DNA from: Dimorphilus gyrociliatus
Lineage: Eukaryota > Annelida > Polychaeta > Dinophilidae
NCBI GenBank assembly: GCA_904063045.1
Contig: CAJFCJ010000023.1
Coordinates: 62,001-126,000 of the forward strand
Length of the DNA stretch: 64,000 bases
Reading direction: 5' to 3'
Below, in pieces: positions 61,401-64,000 of the stretch. How positions within the stretch are numbered: the first letter of the stretch is position 1; the number at the start of each line of letters is the position of its first letter. Under the pieces are notes generated by a model. It ran no database searches. It saw only the letters and a program-made list of their open reading frames with translations, and was not told the origin of the DNA. The translations under genes were made by a program, and so were the position numbers.

Positions 61401-63327
61401 TTAAAAAGAAAGATGCGGGAACGTACACGGTTACTTTAACAAATGACTTTGGTGAGGAAACTACCTCAGTTACCCTAATTGTAACTGATAAACCAGAGGA
61501 AGCGGAAGATTGGAAGAGCTCCCTTAAGCATACTGAGGTAAAGGAAAAGGTAGATACAGAAGAGGAATATGATTGGAGAAATAAACTAAAGAAGGCTAAA
61601 GGAAATTTAGATGATGTAGAGGGAGAGGAACTTACATTCCAACTCAAAAAGGTTGAACAAACAGAACCTAAAGGTCAACTTAAAGAAGCCAAAATGGAAG
61701 TTGAAGAAACCCAAATGAAACCAACAACAATGAAATTTGAAAAGAGAGAACCTATAGAACTTTCCAAGAGAAAGGATCAAGATAAAAAAGAAAAGGCTCC
61801 AGTAGAAGAAGAAGCAATAGAAAAATCAAAATACCAAAGACAAAAGAAAGAACCAGCCGAACCTCAGGTTGAGGAGAAAGGATTTAAAATAGGAAAAGTG
61901 GAAGTAATAAAAATTTCTTTTCACTTAATTGACTTGATAAATTGCAAAAAAGTAACATTTTCTTTTTGTTTTCAGTATAAATTCATAAGAGAACTTACCG
62001 ATCAGAAAGTGAAAGAAACGGACTTTGCAGAATTCGAATGCGAAGTTAATAAGCCAAAAATACCCGTTAGATGGCTTATTGAAGGTGTTGAAGTTGTTCC
62101 CAGTCCAAAATATCAAATTTTTGCTGAAGGAAAAATTCACAGATTAGCTATTAATAAAACAAAACCAGAAGACGAAGGTCAAGTTATGTGTGAATTTAAA
62201 AATCTAACAACAACCGCAAACCTCTACGTTATACGTGAGTATATTAATATCTTAATATCATAATTAGGAAAGAGAAAACTTTCCTATTGGTTAAGCTATT
62301 GATTACATAATAATAGAAATATATATATAATACTGTTAGTCTAATAGAAACGTTCTAAACAAAAATTATAATTAAGAAAAGTCTCTTTAATTTGCTTAAT
62401 TAATTTATTCATTTATTTATTATAAAAATTTATATTAATTTGATTAATTTGCACAATTTTTGCACTGCTTTGTTCTTTTTGTTTTGTAAAAACACAGCCA
62501 TCATACCTGAATTTACTCTAAACTTTAACGATGAAAGAGTTGTTGAACATGCCGACGCTACTTTTACTTGTAAATTGAATGAAGATCTCGAAATAGACTG
62601 GTTTCACAAAGGTCAACCAGTAAAGAAGAATGACAAAAAATACAAAATTATTGATAGTGGGGTTGAGAAGACTTTAATGATTACTGATTGTCTCAAAGGA
62701 GACGCGGATAAAGTAAAAGCAGTTTGCCGTAACGTCAGCTGTGAAGCCAACTTAACGGTTGAAGGTTTGTTGAAAAAAGTGTCGTCTACATTGTCATTCA
62801 GAGCGTCCATGTTCTCGTTACGTTTTTTGTATAGATATCTATATTGCTTGAAGTGCTTTAACAAAAATGTGATCATTTACGCTATAAGTTTCAACAAAAA
62901 TCAGAACAATCAAATAGTCAAATAATCAATCAATTAATCAAATTTGCGCGTAAATTCTTCGGAAAAAATAAGGTCAAGTTCTGATAATGTTCGAGCGAAA
63001 ATACCTCTTACTAAATGCATGTTCCTCTATTCAGTGTTTTTTTTTTCTTTACAGCCTTTTCAACTGAATTTTCAAAGCCGTTAGAAAATACGAATTGTCG
63101 AGAGAATTCAACGGCTGAAATAGTTTCTTATACTTATCATTATCATCCTCCTTCCTCCATTTTGTGGTTTATAGATTCAATTCCAGTTGTTGAATCTTCC
63201 AAATATGAAATTAATTCAGACGGTTTGAAACATACGTTAAAAATTCATCGAGTATCCAAAATGGACGAGGGTCAAATAACAGTATCGTGTAACGATGAGG
63301 AATCAACGGCTAAATTAACAGTCGATG
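4165..63327 (+). CDS. Giant titin/sallimus-like muscle protein with CCDC141-like spectrin N-terminus
   Basis: About 92 exons and about 35.2 kb of coding sequence can be chained with GT/AG borders and matching phase from the ATG at 4165 to a phase-1 donor at 63327. Domain order is a spectrin-like helical region, about 45 I-set Ig domains, acidic repeat exons, one SH3, four DFRxxL motifs and more Ig. Ig hallmarks recur throughout: PP.F, a Cys in strand B, W[FY] in strand C, and D.G.Y.C in strand F, though strand B/F Cys are often replaced, as in titin. Such proteins act as elastic scaffolds from the sarcomere Z-disc into the I-band. Kettin-type linkers and the SH3 favour sallimus over twitchin or UNC-89. 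No Fn3 or kinase domain is visible. The gene probably continues past the window. Parts are described below. Confidence 0.88.
4270..5784 (+). other. Intron 1 with a less AT-rich island
   Basis: This 1,515-nt intron has no coding signal. A less AT-rich stretch at about 4850-5110 contains a perfect palindrome around one base at 4921-4933 (GCAGACTGTCTGC) and a hairpin at 4896-4915 with arms CCTACT/AGTAGG. First introns of muscle genes often hold enhancers, but no known site is identified. Confidence 0.4.
8329..8454 (+). CDS. Alternative spectrin-region exon 10a
   Basis: This 42-codon, phase 0/0 exon begins TIDNIMRKEDDFFPAIAAEL and ends FRPFVR. It is homologous to the exon starting 34 nt after its end. 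Each can join the flanking exons 8028-8204 and 8712-8900 in frame. The pair looks like mutually exclusive exons. Confidence 0.75.
8489..8617 (+). CDS. Alternative spectrin-region exon 10b
   Basis: This 43-codon, phase 0/0 exon begins TITWIMEEEKNLFRPYIAGY and ends FQPIVK. It aligns along its whole length with exon 10a (TI..IM..E..F....A..LG..S......K.KL..F.P.V). The intervening 34 nt are shorter than any other intron seen in this gene. Splicing of both exons together is therefore unlikely. Confidence 0.75.
10412..11681 (+). CDS. Ig domains 1-2
   Basis: Ig1 is split between 10262-10441 and 10529-10749 (PKITSPLQNAQVTEGQR, then WYKDN, then DSANYTCKA). Ig2 is in exon 11382-11681 (EFTRQLRSV, SWMKNNE, SAKYTCLAANN). 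Ig1 ends in phase 1 after VKG, as do most Ig domains downstream. If the 10749 donor were not used, a stop would follow two codons later (10755-10757), which would give a protein ending right after Ig1, like CCDC141. Exon 11382-11681 is visibly richer in GC than its neighbours. Confidence 0.85.
12227..17534 (+). CDS. Ig domains 3-7
   Basis: Ig3 is split by a 3.6-kb intron between exons 12227-12381 (WLKGDKP) and 15965-17534 (LTPAECGTYTVVLKN). The large second exon (1,570 nt, phase 0 in, 1 out) then encodes four complete I-set domains at about 16124-16395, 16429-16704, 16795-17068 and 17255-17534. Strand-C signatures are WYHQNRP, WFRNGKP, WYFNDEP and WFKEGKE. A Ser/Pro-rich linker of about 60 residues (SPRGPSPRD) separates the last two. 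Ig6 and Ig7 carry PEVF.ED.G.F, a signature of titin-class Ig domains. Confidence 0.9.
12382..15964 (+). other. 3.6-kb intron inside Ig3
   Basis: This is the longest intron of the gene. It is AT-rich and has no supported exon on either strand. It holds TA-rich microsatellite tracts near 15096-15206 and 15350-15390. Because titin genes often use internal promoters, a promoter here is possible, but I see no specific element. Confidence 0.6.
15096..15206. repeat. TA/TATACTGTATA-rich microsatellite
   Basis: This intronic simple-sequence tract has runs of TA and repeated short palindromes around TATACTGTATA. Similar motifs recur at 40803-40836 and near 58800-58835. Confidence 0.7.
18622..18627 (-). 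terminator. Candidate polyadenylation signal of the nested gene
   Basis: Minus-strand AATAAA just after the stop codon of the nested frame. This hexamer is common in AT-rich DNA, so the support is positional only. Confidence 0.35.
18654..18905 (-). CDS. Possible nested small coiled-coil protein
   Basis: This 83-codon intronless frame lies antisense within an intron of the giant gene. The product starts MANPLEHDLSVINKKLDHIM and is rich in Leu, Lys, Glu and Asp with heptad-like spacing over residues 5-50, suggesting a short coiled coil, followed by a basic segment (KSKRKSKSYD). Composition differs from the Phe/Tyr/Lys/Asn-rich chance frames common in this AT-rich sequence. AATAAA on the minus strand at 18622-18627 lies about 27 nt past the stop, the spacing expected of a compact 3' UTR. 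I do not recognise the family. It could instead be a chance frame or a retrocopied fragment. Confidence 0.5.
   Translation of the reverse strand: MANPLEHDLSVINKKLDHIMETLKILTSNQEKLAKDINAMLEEDLKSKRKSKSYDPTMIKRYEDPVIFKVNSRSITGCKKDAN
19206..21967 (+). CDS. Ig domains 8-13 with Pro-rich linkers
   Basis: Exons: 19206-19493 (Ig8), 19554-19720 (Pro/Ser linker), 19924-20390 (Ig9, a nine-Pro run near 20190, first half of Ig10), 20474-21002 (rest of Ig10, linker, start of Ig11), 21074-21234 (end of Ig11), 21285-21616 (Ig12), 21671-21967 (Ig13). All junctions keep frame. Ig8 reads PPSFIDRLQSSEVREGDKV, then VTWYREATKI and IPEVFYEDSGKF, close to titin Z-disc Ig domains. The polyproline (VPPPPPPPPPKP) and the linker PSPPRSPSITQSP are candidate SH3 or profilin ligands. 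Placement near the protein's N-terminal third agrees with a Z-disc location, by analogy with titin and sallimus. Confidence 0.88.
22038..23885 (+). CDS. Proline-rich linker region
   Basis: Five exons without Ig domains: 22038-22101, 22252-22590, 22649-22714, 22969-23439 and 23741-23885, joined mainly in phase 2. They encode about 360 residues rich in Pro, Ser, Thr and Gln. Exon 22969-23439 repeats the phrase RAPTP[IV]QA[VF]TMP and related pieces (RSQTPVQPATF), giving a short degenerate repeat. It ends with an Arg/Glu segment (SLRRMIDEAER). Such unstructured regions between Ig blocks occur in sallimus/zormin and myopalladin-type proteins and bind partners. No specific partner can be named here. 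Confidence 0.8.
23953..24918 (+). CDS. Kettin-type Ig14-Ig15 and linker
   Basis: Exons 23953-24483, 24545-24731 and 24802-24918. Ig14 contains LDILYTYAEDSGVYLCKAKN and the following linker has ESQLPEGIDTVQKMEAMEEL. Both match the signature I recall for kettin Ig-plus-35-residue-linker modules of the sallimus gene, where each module binds actin. Ig15 has WWVNSS and ends with EDWRSALTPAP at 24695-24724, a DxRxxL-like tail. The third exon is a charged helical linker (ELDKHKNVELRSVELDEKL). This block is the best evidence for the sallimus class. Confidence 0.85.
24977..26781 (+). CDS. Charged linker and Ig domains 16-19
   Basis: Exons: 24977-25283 (helical linker with Arg/Glu/Ala, then the start of Ig16), 25343-25560 (Ig16, IPEVFAEDAGLFTVRA), 25623-25936 (Ig17, YWKKDGHK), 26007-26127 and 26187-26378 (Ig18, SWYCNNQP then DEGKYKCTA), 26449-26781 (Ig19, WFREGVP then DSGTFTCQA). 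The single 35-residue-linker pattern of kettin is not kept: Ig domains are nearly contiguous. Confidence 0.88.
27107..28943 (+). CDS. Ig domains 20-23 with Gln-rich and basic linkers
   Basis: Exons: 27107-27278 (Gln-rich leader and start of Ig20), 27340-27971 (rest of Ig20, linker, Ig21), 28031-28274 and 28338-28716 (Ig22, basic linker, start of Ig23), 28784-28943 (end of Ig23). The acceptor at 27340 restores the Ig20 strand B-C (LVAFIEAYPPPRFTW). The basic linker has VRRSPVRRSPAKSPK, with Ser-Pro sites that could be phosphorylated, as known for titin's Z-disc insertions. Confidence 0.87.
29425..31008 (+). CDS. Ig24, acidic linker, Ig25
   Basis: One exon of 1,584 nt. Ig24 at its start reads PPIFTEMLKPTRALDGQRV, then IRWFHLDDE and DSGKYTILAEN. 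A linker of about 340 residues follows, dominated by Glu, Thr, Ser, Asp and Gln with almost no aromatic residues, so it is probably an extensible coil. Ig25 closes the exon (EPAEFITPLSPL, TWYRNNEP). The linker has no clear period, unlike the two giant exons downstream. Confidence 0.88.
31114..32665 (+). CDS. Acidic linker, Ig26 and Ig27
   Basis: Exons: 31114-31398 (acidic linker), 31678-31837 and 31891-32108 (Ig26, TWFINGVE then DSGVYLCKA), 32168-32665 (linker then Ig27, TWFFNKQP then DDGEYSVLAEN). All junctions keep frame. Intron 31399-31677 is T-rich and empty. Confidence 0.87.
32720..33653 (+). CDS. Gln/Thr-rich linker and Ig28
   Basis: Exons 32720-32850 and 32914-33285 encode about 165 residues rich in Gln, Thr and Val (QTTQVVIHQEPQ, QTQQTFSQTHSV). 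Exon 33347-33653 is a complete Ig28 (PPKFIHELYDMTVMDGEEA, VWYKSGQR, DSAEYRCVA). The linker is unlike the Glu-rich regions around it. Confidence 0.87.
33719..37254 (+). CDS. Giant exon A: ~45-residue acidic repeats
   Basis: One exon of 3,536 nt (phase 1 in, 0 out, about 1,178 codons). The first ~170 residues are non-repetitive, with a charged helical stretch (FFERAQTFIANMQKMREEI). From about 34250 to the end there are about 22 degenerate units of ~45 residues. Typical unit borders read E.G[VI].V.PE..TEDEIKLEL, followed by ...E(T)R.....EE. Composition is dominated by Glu, Thr, Lys, Val and Gln. This matches the role of PEVK-like spring segments in titins and the acidic repeats of TTN-1/sallimus, though Pro is scarce. 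Alternating hydrophobic residues suggest weak beta or coil structure. Confidence 0.9.
37314..37690 (+). CDS. Linker exon after giant exon A
   Basis: A 377-nt exon (phase 0 in, 2 out) encoding an acidic linker with motifs such as EEYDEEVSRINEIPKETV and HLPDFEPSVVERYR. It splices in frame to 38441. Without splicing the frame stays open to 37805. Confidence 0.8.
37691..37805 (+). CDS. Possible alternative Cys-rich C-terminus by read-through
   Basis: If the donor at 37691 is skipped, 37 more codons follow and then TAG. The tail has seven Cys, including C-x2-C, K-H and C-x-C spacing that could bind zinc, in an otherwise almost Cys-free region. AATAAA at 38085-38090 lies about 280 nt downstream. 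This would make a short isoform ending before Ig29. It could be a chance frame. Confidence 0.4.
38085..38090 (+). terminator. Candidate polyadenylation signal for a short isoform
   Basis: AATAAA within a T-rich stretch of intron 37691-38440. It is the main support for a 3' end after the Cys-rich tail. The hexamer is frequent by chance at this base composition. Confidence 0.3.
38441..39497 (+). CDS. Ig domains 29-30
   Basis: Exons: 38441-38664, 38722-38837 and 38899-39013 (linker and Ig29, TWFVENQE then DEGEYTIRAKN), 39066-39497 (linker with basic RKRTRRHSQE, then Ig30, QWFKNEV, DEGEYKCVAKN). Ig29 is divided over three exons, more finely than most. Confidence 0.87.
39742..39860 (+). CDS. Possible alternative terminal exon
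   Basis: After acceptor TTTTACAG the frame left by the 39497 donor (phase 1) reads 38 codons and then TAA. The peptide (LIHPDEQILIEENYDIEVE then FKWNANSAVRKAF) is balanced and acidic, unlike chance frames here. AATAAA lies at 40231-40236. It would end the protein after Ig30. An unrelated small frame starting at ATG 39726 in the same phase is the alternative reading. Confidence 0.4.
39861..41228 (+). other. T-rich intronic sequence
   Basis: No supported gene. Reading frames here encode Phe/Tyr/Leu-rich chance peptides. 40803-40836 holds repeated TATACAGTATA palindromes. Confidence 0.6.
40803..40836. repeat. TATACAGTATA palindromic tandem repeat
   Basis: Three to four overlapping copies of TATACAGTATA-like palindromes in an intron. 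They are similar to the tracts near 15100-15200 and 58810. Confidence 0.65.
41229..41911 (+). CDS. Microexon and Ig31
   Basis: Exon 41229-41264 is a 36-nt phase 1/1 microexon (RELEEKEEKRSE), skippable without a frame change. Exons 41492-41751 and 41854-41911 form Ig31 (KPKIIKSLRNTECRIGESV, KWYLDNDL, CDLGLYKAVVKNKYG). Strand B lacks its Cys. Confidence 0.82.
41999..49411 (+). CDS. Giant exon B: acidic spring region with tandem repeats
   Basis: A 7,413-nt exon (phase 1 in, 1 out, about 2,470 codons), the largest of the gene. It is almost free of Cys, Trp and Gly and dominated by Glu, Thr, Ser, Lys, Val and Ala. The centre is a 22-unit array of 46-residue repeats (44023-47055). The flanks show weaker repeats with the same phrases (SEV..EISEA). 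A Lys-rich segment near 48000-48290 (KKVKKDVKPAITKTQKK) breaks the acidity. The frame stays open to a stop at 49471-49473 if unspliced, but donor GTGAGA at 49412 joins the next exon in phase. Position between Ig blocks and composition fit an extensible I-band spring. Confidence 0.9.
44023..47055 (+). repeat. 22 tandem 138-bp (46-residue) coding repeats
   Basis: Units start at 44023, 44161, 44299, 44437 and so on every 138 bp; unit 19 is 135 bp (45 residues). The consensus begins ESTDTEMVIKPSETAEQSE, continues ..D...A..DKP.ETTT.T.VT and ends ELKT. Units 4-8 and 14-18 are nearly identical to each other in DNA, ten units apart, and alternate DTEM/EAEM variants, giving a two-unit superperiod. Units 1-2, 9-13 and 19-22 are more diverged. 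Confidence 0.95.
49818..50009 (+). CDS. Two small linker exons
   Basis: Exons 49818-49845 (28 nt, phase 1 to 2) and 49921-50009 (89 nt, phase 2 to 1) must be used together to keep frame. They encode a short acidic linker (ETAEASLSIK, TIDIKPEKETIEESSTETT) between the spring exon and the SH3 exon. Confidence 0.72.
50128..50844 (+). CDS. SH3 domain followed by Ig32
   Basis: A 717-nt exon. After an acidic Ser-rich leader, about 50277-50453 encodes an SH3 fold: TIYISTANFKPDSDEVMSLH (ALYDY-like strand and RT loop), GERVEI, KLWLVKKW (the conserved Trp) and GLVPSKYL (the PxxY-like end of the pocket). A helical spacer follows (EDAVDKQILAYAEKLAVPEE), then Ig32 (QIVRPLSSDKVKDGDSVYLE, VWFKEGV, DTGFYGVLIKN). 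Sallimus is known to carry an SH3 downstream of its spring region, so this supports that class. Pro-rich segments near 19560-20220 and 22970-23440 are possible ligands. Confidence 0.88.
50952..51381 (+). CDS. Ig33
   Basis: Exons 50952-51073 and 51186-51381 form one Ig (KPTMKTKPKAQTADENADAT, TWIFEDK, DAGSYKLFVKN). The split is between strands B and C in phase 0. The F-strand Cys is replaced by Leu. Confidence 0.85.
51440..52157 (+). CDS. DFRxxL actin-binding motif exons (four)
   Basis: Four small exons chain in frame: 51440-51491 (KDLRSQLKKK), 51571-51636 (TDFRSVLRK), 51794-51878 (HDFRNVLQK) and 52086-52157 (HDFRNLLK). Each carries one DFRxxL or DLRxxL box, at 51457-51474, 51605-51622, 51843-51860 and 52128-52145, followed or preceded by Lys. 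DFRxxL repeats are the F-actin binding elements of smooth-muscle myosin light chain kinase and occur in twitchin-like proteins, also just before an Ig domain, as here. The exons lack any fold and likely form flexible actin tethers. Together they keep frame (phase 1 in, 0 out). Confidence 0.82.
52246..52528 (+). CDS. Ig34
   Basis: A single-exon I-set Ig following the DFRxxL exons directly: VEISLKDKTIKEGEEVTFIC, SWYREDEL, DDGVYEIRGRNN. Both core positions are recognisable, with the F-strand Cys replaced by Ile. Confidence 0.88.
52713..53597 (+). CDS. Acidic Ser-rich linker exons
   Basis: Exon 52713-53332 encodes about 207 residues rich in Asp, Glu and Ser (EELEEDEAEAADEELVKE, SSSGSSAKELYENFDEGSE). 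I place its end at GAT|GTAAAG (53332); a stop follows at 53345-53347 if it is read through. A second exon, 53490-53597 (36 codons, phase 0/0, acceptor TTTACAG, donor GTTACA), is hidden because it has no ATG. It reads LLDYPTSINVELLIERTSQT and ends FIKDTK. It joins 53862 in frame. Confidence 0.7.
53862..54251 (+). CDS. Ig35
   Basis: Exons 53862-54007 and 54076-54251. A Lys/Pro/Glu-rich leader (KPKEEPKSKEPSKAPELLEP) leads into an Ig (EVKLTCKISGYPKPEVNW, YSSGILIS, DCVEYTINAKN). The split Trp codon of strand C spans the intron (TG|G), as also seen in Ig39 and Ig41. Confidence 0.84.
54519..54721 (+). CDS. Possible alternative terminal exon with polyA signal
   Basis: A strong acceptor (long T run then TTTAACAG) opens 66 codons in the phase left by 54251, ending in TAA at 54719-54721. 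AATAAA at 54759-54764 lies 38 nt past the stop. The peptide has five Cys and a hydrophobic stretch (IYCIFICIPSIC) followed by a basic part (KRKEKSLSLQGK). The peptide itself is not clearly protein-like, so support is mainly the signals. Confidence 0.4.
55103..55123. repeat. (CT)n microsatellite
   Basis: About ten uninterrupted CT units in the intron between Ig35 and Ig36. Confidence 0.85.
56015..56094. repeat. Intronic GA-rich polypurine tract
   Basis: About 80 nt almost wholly purine (GAGAGAAAGAGAGAGCGAGG and similar). With the CT tract 0.9 kb upstream it could form GAGA-type protein sites or unusual DNA structure. Confidence 0.75.
57289..58235 (+). CDS. Ig36 and Ig37
   Basis: Exons 57289-57479 and 57646-57751 form Ig36 (RPEFLVKIKTSQVEIGQTAE, TWFYNGMR, DAGQYKVVAKN). 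Exon 57903-58235 is Ig37 (PPNFVVSMETKNVVNVGDRV, VWYRSGKQ, YEGRFTAEAIN). Confidence 0.88.
58443..58475 (+). CDS. 33-nt microexon
   Basis: A phase 1/1 microexon (SDNMTEDSLE) between acceptor AATAACAG and donor GTACTA. It is skippable in frame. It is an acidic spacer between Ig37 and Ig38. Confidence 0.5.
58537..58575. repeat. (TA)n tract
   Basis: An intronic TA/TATAAATA simple repeat. Confidence 0.75.
59034..59457 (+). CDS. Ig38
   Basis: Exons 59034-59143 (Lys/Glu leader and PEFIQKLEDI) and 59214-59457 (TITEKTKLVLTTRVTG, TWYIEEVE, KGLFKCVAKN). They join in phase 0 between strands A' and B. Confidence 0.86.
59588..59615. repeat. (TA)n microsatellite beside a microexon
   Basis: At least twelve TA units, ending about 17 nt before the 59633 microexon. 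Repeat-length change could affect its acceptor. Confidence 0.8.
59633..59662 (+). CDS. 30-nt microexon
   Basis: A phase 1/1 microexon (DSKETVSDEE) between ATTATGTAG and donor GTAAGA. It is acidic and skippable in frame, like the 41229 and 58443 microexons. Confidence 0.5.
59982..60727 (+). CDS. Ig39 and Ig40
   Basis: Exons 59982-60096 and 60165-60355 form Ig39 (PPEFTRPLDDKEVREGQRAR, KWLHKGDE, DTGNILAVAKN), split inside the strand-C Trp codon. Exon 60440-60727 is Ig40 (MPKFLKKPDNVECMEFDDIS, EWFKSDEK, EAGMFSVKATN). Confidence 0.87.
60827..61903 (+). CDS. Ig41, Ig42 and charged linker with DWRxxL motifs
   Basis: Exons 60827-60938 and 61018-61903. Ig41 (PPRIVKPPKDTIAPEQGPAK, QWFLEGTP) is followed by Ig42 (APSFIEKPLKCTVLESDTAI, QWSKGKWRKM, DAGTYTVTLTN). 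A linker of about 130 residues follows, rich in Lys and Glu, starting with DWKSSL (61508) and DWRNKL (61571). These are DFRxxL-like boxes 63 nt apart with Trp in place of Phe. The rest is a KEK-type charged stretch (KRKDQDKKEKAPVEEEAIEK). Confidence 0.87.
61976..63327 (+). CDS. Ig43-Ig45 (short-type Ig domains)
   Basis: Exons: 61976-62234 (Ig43, YKFIRELTDQKVKETDFAEF, VRWLIEGVE, DEGQVMCEFKN), 62498-62764 (Ig44, PEFTLNFNDERVVEHADATF, IDWFHKGQP), 63055-63327 (Ig45, STEFSKPLENTNCRENSTAE, LWFIDSIP, DEGQITVSCND). They share a shortened B-C region and the phrase K.YEI...G..H.L.I, like the tandem Ig domains of titin I-band and UNC-89. The exon ends at a phase-1 donor (GTCAGT). Confidence 0.86.
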
Positions 63328-63944
63328 GTCAGTATACCAGAAAGAATGAGAGTTATAAAAAATCCGTGACTATTAAACAACCAGAAATCATTCACGATAG
63401 CTTTAGTTGTCGATTACATAGAAATTCAAATATGTATAAATCAGCCCATTTCGATTGTTTTACTATTCAAACAAATAAGAAGAATTATCAATTAGAAAAG
63501 TTTGAAAATAGGTTAAATACTAATTATAATAACCAACCGAAAAACATGATTAAACAATCCTCATTTATTGGTAAAAGAATTAATAGAAAATTTCAATATT
63601 TATATATTTATGAAATTCCTAATTATCTTTTAACAAAGATGAAAAATATTAAACCAAAATCGGTTTTAGATTACTTATCAGTTGTTGGTAAAAGTAATAA
63701 ATCTTGTCATTCGGATAGAATACCACCATGGAGAAAATGTACAAAATCAACTTATATTAGAGATAATAGTAAACAAATGATTTATCGTTTTGATCGAATT
63801 GAAAAAAAATCTTTTAAGAAAAAATTTCATAGGAAAAACTGTTTTTATTGGTTCGACTATTATCAAGGCTCTTCTCAACCTAAAATATACTTTAGGCCTA
63901 TACCCGCTATTCGTAAAATTCGTTATGCTTTTTTCATTAATTGA
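63328..63944 (+). CDS. Basic C-terminal extension, alternative or true gene end
   Basis: After the Ig45 donor (DG|GTCAGT) the frame stays open for 204 codons and stops with TGA at 63942-63944. At this AT content a chance open stretch so long is very unlikely. The product is basic and rich in Lys, Asn, Tyr and Arg (for example KPKSVLDYLSVVGKSNKSCH, PPWRKCTKSTYIRDNSKQ, KKKFHRKNCFYWFDYY), unlike the acidic rest of the protein. It has no Ig pattern. It may be a retained-intron C-terminus, the real end of the gene, or an exon fragment of foreign origin. Confidence 0.6.
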
Positions 63945-64000
63945 GTAAATAAGTACTAGTCGTCAATCGTATACGTTTATACATGTAAGGCCGGAGGGAT

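Noticed and set aside
62765-62925. Open frame past the Ig44 donor ending at 62925
   Set aside because: About 53 codons of Phe/Lys/Asn-rich sequence, much weaker than the 63328-63944 case, and the next Ig exon is in phase.
1-64000. tRNA, rRNA, CRISPR, operon or transposon genes
   Set aside because: No cloverleaf, rRNA stretch, repeat-spacer array, transposase or reverse-transcriptase motif was recognised; the exon-intron structure is that of a nuclear animal genome.

Overview
The window comes from an AT-rich, intron-rich animal genome. Introns have GT/AG ends and many are only about 55-70 nt long. It is dominated by one giant plus-strand muscle gene that begins at 4165 and is still open at about 63327. 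The protein looks like a protostome titin of the sallimus/kettin type: about 45 immunoglobulin I-set domains, kettin-type linkers, long acidic repeat regions, an internal SH3 domain and DFRxxL actin-binding motifs. No fibronectin type III or kinase domain is seen. I infer a bilaterian invertebrate, probably a spiralian or other protostome; the species cannot be named from the sequence.

Layout. 3-1505 (+) is the 3' end of an unrecognised gene. 1816-3180 (-) is a single-exon FAD-dependent polyamine oxidase, convergent with it. 3181-4164 is a divergent promoter region. From 4165 the giant gene runs: spectrin-like alpha-helical exons resembling vertebrate CCDC141 (4165-10441); Ig1-13 (10412-21967); a proline-rich linker (22038-23885); kettin-type Ig14-15 (23953-24731) and Ig16-28 (25230-33653) with acidic and Gln-rich linkers; giant exon A (33719-37254) with about 22 degenerate ~45-residue repeats; Ig29-31; giant exon B (41999-49411) with a 22-unit tandem array of 46-residue repeats; SH3-Ig (50128-50844); four small DFRxxL exons (51440-52157); and Ig34-45 with microexons (52246-63327).

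I followed the reading frame across about 92 exons (about 35.2 kb of coding sequence, about 11,740 codons). Every junction chosen has GT/AG ends and compatible phase, which strongly supports one continuous transcription unit. Borders inside the Ig region are mostly phase 1.

Main novelties are: (1) a CCDC141-like spectrin N-terminus spliced directly onto titin, in the order these two genes have as neighbours in vertebrates; (2) two homologous exons only 34 nt apart, likely mutually exclusive; (3) one ~45/46-residue repeat family filling both giant exons, with recent homogenisation in the second; (4) a DFRxxL cassette array; (5) several frame-compatible alternative C-termini, suggesting kettin-like short isoforms; (6) a possible antisense gene nested in an intron. 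All homology statements rest on motif recognition from memory, and no search was run.
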